A stretch of DNA of 64,000 bases from Mycobacterium lepraemurium (lineage in GTDB: Bacteria; Actinomycetota; Actinomycetes; Mycobacteriales; Mycobacteriaceae): positions 2,480,001 through 2,544,000 of the forward strand of contig CP021238.1 of the NCBI GenBank assembly GCA_002291465.1. Reading direction: 5' to 3'. The notes under the pieces are model-generated. The model saw only the letters and a program-made list of their open reading frames with translations, ran no database searches and was not told the DNA's origin. The position numbers and the translations under genes are program-made. This document shows positions 61,115 to 64,000 of the stretch, in pieces (the stretch's first letter is position 1; each line of letters begins with the position of its first letter).

Positions 61115-62582
61115 GCACCTTTGACTCGTCGTCGCTGTACTGGGCGGCAGCGGTGGTCTTCGGCCTGCCGCGTCCTCACCGAATGGCACCAGAGCCTGGT
61201 CCGCAAGCACAGCCCGCCGGCCCGGCCCGTCTTCCTGCTGCGCAGCTACCTGATCCCGCTAGGCGCGCTGCTGGTGCTGCTGGTGAATGTGGCCAGGATG
61301 CCCGCCCAGTTCACCTCGGTACGGGTGCTGGCGATGGCGTTCGGCTTCGTGGTGGTGGTACTGCTGCTGTCCGGGCTCAACGCCACCGTCTTCGAGAGCG
61401 CACCGGAAGGCTCCTGGCGTCAGCGGGTTCCGGGCATCTTCCTGGACGTGACCCGCTTCGTGCTGATCGGTGTCGGGCTGGCGGTCATCTTCTCCTACGT
61501 GTGGGGCGTGCGGGTGGGCGGCCTCTTCACCGCGCTGGGCGTGACGTCGGTGGTGATCGGCCTGATGCTGCAGAACTCCGTCGGCCAGATCGTGTCCGGG
61601 CTGCTCATGTTGTTCGAGCAGCCGTTCCGTATCGGCGACTGGCTGGACACCCCGGCGGCGCGCGGCCGCATCGTGGAGGCCAACTGGCGGTCGGTGCACA
61701 TCCAGACCGGGCGCGGGCTGCAGATCACGCCCAACTCGGTGCTGGCCACCACCTCGTTCACCAGCCTCAGCCGCCCGGTGGGCACCAATTGACGCTCACC
61801 GCAACGTTTTCCGAGACAGACCCGCCCGACCGGGTGTGCGCGCTGCTGCGCCGGGTCGCCGACGTGCTGCCGCACCGCCGGCCCGACGCGGTCGCGGCGG
61901 CGGTGCCCGCCGAGGGGCCGAATACCACGTCACGATCGGATTGACCTCGCCCGCCGACGATTCCGCCGCGCAGGCGACGCTGCTGCGCTGGCTCTGGTAC
62001 GGCGCGCCGCGAGGGTCTGCGCCTCGACGGCGCCGAGGACGACATCTCCACCCCCGAGCGCACCGAGCGGGCGCTGCGCATGGTGGTCGCCCCAGCGCTG
62101 CGGCTGGACCCGCCGGATCAGCAGGCGTTGGTGTCGCACGCGCGAATCGGCCGGCACGGGGCCGACGAGATCGTCGAGCACGCCGGCCGCGTCCCGGAGA
62201 AGATGACGTTCCTGCTCGCGGGCGGGGTGCGGTTGACCGCCACCGCCCCGGACGGATCGGTGGTCACTGTCGGCGCCTGGACGAGAGCTCGTTTCTGGGA
62301 GCGACCGCGCTGACCCGCCAGCCCAACCTGGCCGACGCGCAGGCCGTCGCGGAGGTGACCGCGCTGGAGATCGACCGCGAACACCTCGTCGAGTTGATGA
62401 CTGGCAAGCCGTTGCTGCTGCAGGACCTGGGTCGCACCATCGACGAGCGGCGCACCCTGGTGCACCGGGCCGTGACCGCCGAGCCGACGCCGTCCCGGGA
62501 GCCGGTGTCGTAAGCCATCACTCTCGTCCTGGGCGACAAGGAACGGTTCAACGCGGATCTGCTCGACTTCCTGCGCCGCTGA
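61111..62582 (+). pseudogene. mechanosensitive channel with cyclic-nucleotide domain (Rv2434c-like), heavily decayed
   Basis: The GTG at 61111 overlaps the cyclase stop. Sense sequence: DSSSLYWAAAVVFGLP, slip near 61170, RVLTEWHQSLVRKHS and four membrane segments. An MscS core (GLMLQNSVGQIVSGLLMLFEQPFRIGDW, ITPNSVLATTSF) follows, then a slip near 61785, QLTLTATFSETDPPD, and a slip near 61920, EYHVTIGLTSPAD. Further slips near 62005 and 62280 flank the cyclic-nucleotide-binding part (EKMTFLLAGGVRLTATAPDGS, LGATALTRQPNLADAQAVAEV). A TAA at 62512 precedes ITLVLGDKERFNADLLDFLRR. At least five frame slips and one nonsense codon make this the most decayed gene in the window. Confidence 0.75.
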
Positions 62583-62590
62583 ATCCCCAC

Positions 62591-63100
62591 CTAACCGATC
62601 GGGTGCTCGACCTTCTTGTTGCCGTCCCAGCGGCGCAAACCCACGAAGCTGCACTCGATCTGGGTGGGCCGGCCGGCGATGCGCAGCGCCCGGCCGAGTT
62701 GGGCCCCGCCGACCCGGCGGGCCATGGTGACGTGCCCGGTCCACTGGCCGGGCAGGCTGTTGGGCAGCGGCGCGGGCCGCAGGTGCGGAGCGCACAGCCG
62801 GTGCACCTGGACGTGCAGGTCCAGCAGTTCGCCGGTGGGCACCACCAGTCGGGCGAAGACCACGCTGCCCCGGCCGAACAGCACCGGCGCGCCGATCAGG
62901 CACGGCAGCGGTAGCCGGGCACACAGCGGGGCCAGCAGAGCGTCCACATCGGCGGCGATCGCCTCGGCGACCGCCAGCGTCACGTGCGGCCGGCTGGCCG
63001 GGGCCTGGCTGGGAATTCCGGCCGCAGCCAACGCTTTCCAGGTCTGCCGGATGGCCGCCTCGGTGTCCGAGTCGAAGACCAGCTCGATCGAGTGGACCAT
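62591..63100 (-). CDS. 2H phosphoesterase / 2'-5' RNA ligase-family protein (Rv1571-like)
   Basis: The 169-residue protein has the two HxT motifs of the 2H superfamily: SRPHVTLAVAEAI near residue 38 and TGHVTMARRVGG near 125. These proteins open cyclic phosphates or act on RNA ends; the substrate here is unknown. ATG 63100 overlaps the bioD stop (TGATG), so it is coupled to the biotin genes, as Rv1571 is in M. tuberculosis with the same length. Intact. Confidence 0.88.
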   Translation of the reverse strand: MVHSIELVFDSDTEAAIRQTWKALAAAGIPSQAPASRPHVTLAVAEAIAADVDALLAPLCARLPLPCLIGAPVLFGRGSVVFARLVVPTGELLDLHVQVHRLCAPHLRPAPLPNSLPGQWTGHVTMARRVGGAQLGRALRIAGRPTQIECSFVGLRRWDGNKKVEHPIG

Positions 63101-63774
63101 CAGCCGGCCAGCGCGGTGACCCAGTCGCGGTCGAATGCGCCGGCGCTCACGGCCTCGAACGTGCCGGCGGACAGCGCCGCCGCACCCGCGGGCAGCACGG
63201 CACGCACCGGCGCAAGCGCTTCGAGCGCGGACCGATTCGACGTCTCCACCGGGCCGGGATGTTCGGGCCAGGTGCCGATCACCAGCCCGGCACATGAAAG
63301 ACCCCGCGCAGCAAGCGCTTCCAGGGTCAGCGCGGTGTGGTTGAGGGTGCCCAGCGCCGGCCGGACCACGACCAGCACCGCCGCACTCAGCGCGACGGCG
63401 AGATCGCGTGTGGTGACACCGTTTTCGCCGAGCTCGACCAGCAGTCCACCGGCGCCCTCGACCAGCGTCAGCCGCCCCGGCTGGTCCAGCTCGTCGATAA
63501 ACCTCAGCAGCTGCTCGCGGCTGGGCAAGGCCATCCCGGCCGCCGCGGCGGCGGCCACCGGCGCCAGCGGCCGCGGGTAGCGGGCCAGCCCGGCCAGCTC
63601 GGTCACCCCGGACAGCCGGGCCACCTCGGCGAGGTCGCCGTCGTCGGTGCCGGTCTGCACCGGTTTGCACACCGCCACGTCGATGCCGACCTGACGGGCA
63701 TGACACGCCAGCGCCGCCGTGGCGACCGTCTTTCCCACCCCGGTGTCGGTGCCGGTGACGACCAGAACCGTCAC
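63100..63774 (-). CDS. bioD: dethiobiotin synthetase
   Basis: BioD closes the ureido ring of dethiobiotin from diaminopelargonic acid, CO2 and ATP. It has 224 residues from GTG 63774 ([16 protein letters not shown]). The P-loop is [16 protein letters not shown]. Catalytic lysine and threonine are in [11 protein letters not shown], and the glutamate is in [12 protein letters not shown]. The start lies a few bases after the bioF stop. Intact. Confidence 0.96.
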   Translation of the reverse strand: MTVLVVTGTDTGVGKTVATAALACHARQVGIDVAVCKPVQTGTDDGDLAEVARLSGVTELAGLARYPRPLAPVAAAAAAGMALPSREQLLRFIDELDQPGRLTLVEGAGGLLVELGENGVTTRDLAVALSAAVLVVVRPALGTLNHTALTLEALAARGLSCAGLVIGTWPEHPGPVETSNRSALEALAPVRAVLPAGAAALSAGTFEAVSAGAFDRDWVTALAG

Positions 63775-63778
63775 GGCC

Positions 63779-64000
63779 TCAGCCGAGCCCGGCGAGCACA
63801 TCGGTGAGCACCCGGCGTGCGACCTCCAGTTCGGCGTCGTCCAGCGACGCGCGGGCGGTCAGCCGCAGCCGCGACGTCCCGGCGGGCACCGTCGGGGGAC
63901 GAAAGCAGCCCACCCGCAAACCGGCATCCAGGCAGGCGGTCGCGGCGGCTACCGCCACGTCCGGGTCGCCCAGGATCACCGACACCACCGCCGACTGCGG
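63779..64000 (-). CDS. bioF: 8-amino-7-oxononanoate synthase, C-terminal end (partial)
   Basis: The last 73 codons of BioF, a PLP-dependent enzyme joining pimeloyl thioester and alanine, are visible before the right edge. The text [14 protein letters not shown], then [25 protein letters not shown], is the typical C-terminal domain with the arginine-rich strand and PPTVP motif. It is read from the edge inward and stops at 63779, next to bioD. No damage is seen in this part. Confidence 0.93.
   Translation of the reverse strand, partial: PQSAVVSVILGDPDVAVAAATACLDAGLRVGCFRPPTVPAGTSRLRLTARASLDDAELEVARRVLTDVLAGLG

Noticed and set aside
59281..62590. Insertion sequence or prophage between bioB and bioD
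   Set aside because: No transposase, integrase, terminal repeats or phage genes are visible; the content is decayed chromosomal genes.

Overview
The window is GC-rich mycobacterial chromosome. Its gene content and order are those of the Mycobacterium tuberculosis segment Rv1634 to Rv1569, read in reverse: efflux pump, uvrB, coaE, rpsA, polA, the DUF35/thiolase pair, pdtaR, a cyclase, cydABDC, tesB, pykA, lgt, the trp cluster, chaA, the his operon, nadABC, bioB and bioD/bioF. A block at 2.7-12.0 kb (kinase, FHA-ABC exporter, DNA repair genes) and another at 59.4-62.6 kb (cyclase plus mechanosensitive channel, like Rv2435c/Rv2434c) are not found at these places in M. tuberculosis. There is no prophage between bioB and bioD. 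The proteins look like those of the M. avium complex.

The most striking property is gene decay. About fifteen genes carry nonsense codons, single-base indels, small deletions or fusions, yet the parental protein can still be read across the breaks. Genes for core metabolism and DNA or protein synthesis are intact over their full family lengths (uvrB, coaE, rpsA, polA, cydAB, pykA, trpABCE, hisABCDFHI, nadABC, bioB, bioD). This selective pattern argues for real reductive evolution, not sequencing error. A decaying M. avium-complex relative such as M. lepraemurium is my best guess; that is inference.

Layout: 0-2.7 kb, broken MFS exporter and uvrB. 2.7-4.6 kb, a frameshifted WXG-domain protein with a small partner gene, possibly a dead toxin/immunity pair. 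4.7-9.7 kb, a broken Ser/Thr kinase and its divergent FHA-ABC exporter. 9.7-12 kb, a three-gene DNA repair operon with every gene broken. 12-20 kb, secreted protein, coaE, rpsA, a TetR/carotenoid-oxygenase fusion pseudogene and polA. 20-25.3 kb, DUF35/thiolase pair, pdtaR, tRNA, a long empty stretch, broken adenylate cyclase and a membrane protein. 25.3-31.2 kb, cydABDC. 31.2-37 kb, broken DUF2156 gene, tesB, pykA and lgt. 37-42.3 kb, trpE-(membrane gene)-trpC-trpB-trpA. 42.4-51.1 kb, broken bcpB, chaA, the hisDCBH-A-impA-FI operon and a DUF385 gene. 51.2-57 kb, nadABC with its divergent NrtR regulator and a lipase. 57-59.3 kb, bioB with bsaP. 59.4-62.6 kb, a deletion junction and heavily decayed signalling genes. 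62.6-64 kb, bioF (partial), bioD and a 2H phosphoesterase.

The intact genes form complete functional units: NAD de novo synthesis with its own repressor and operator, most of histidine synthesis, tryptophan synthesis that lacks trpF locally (its role is expected from PriA/HisA), biotin synthesis with its auxiliary protein, and the cytochrome bd oxidase with its assembly exporter.
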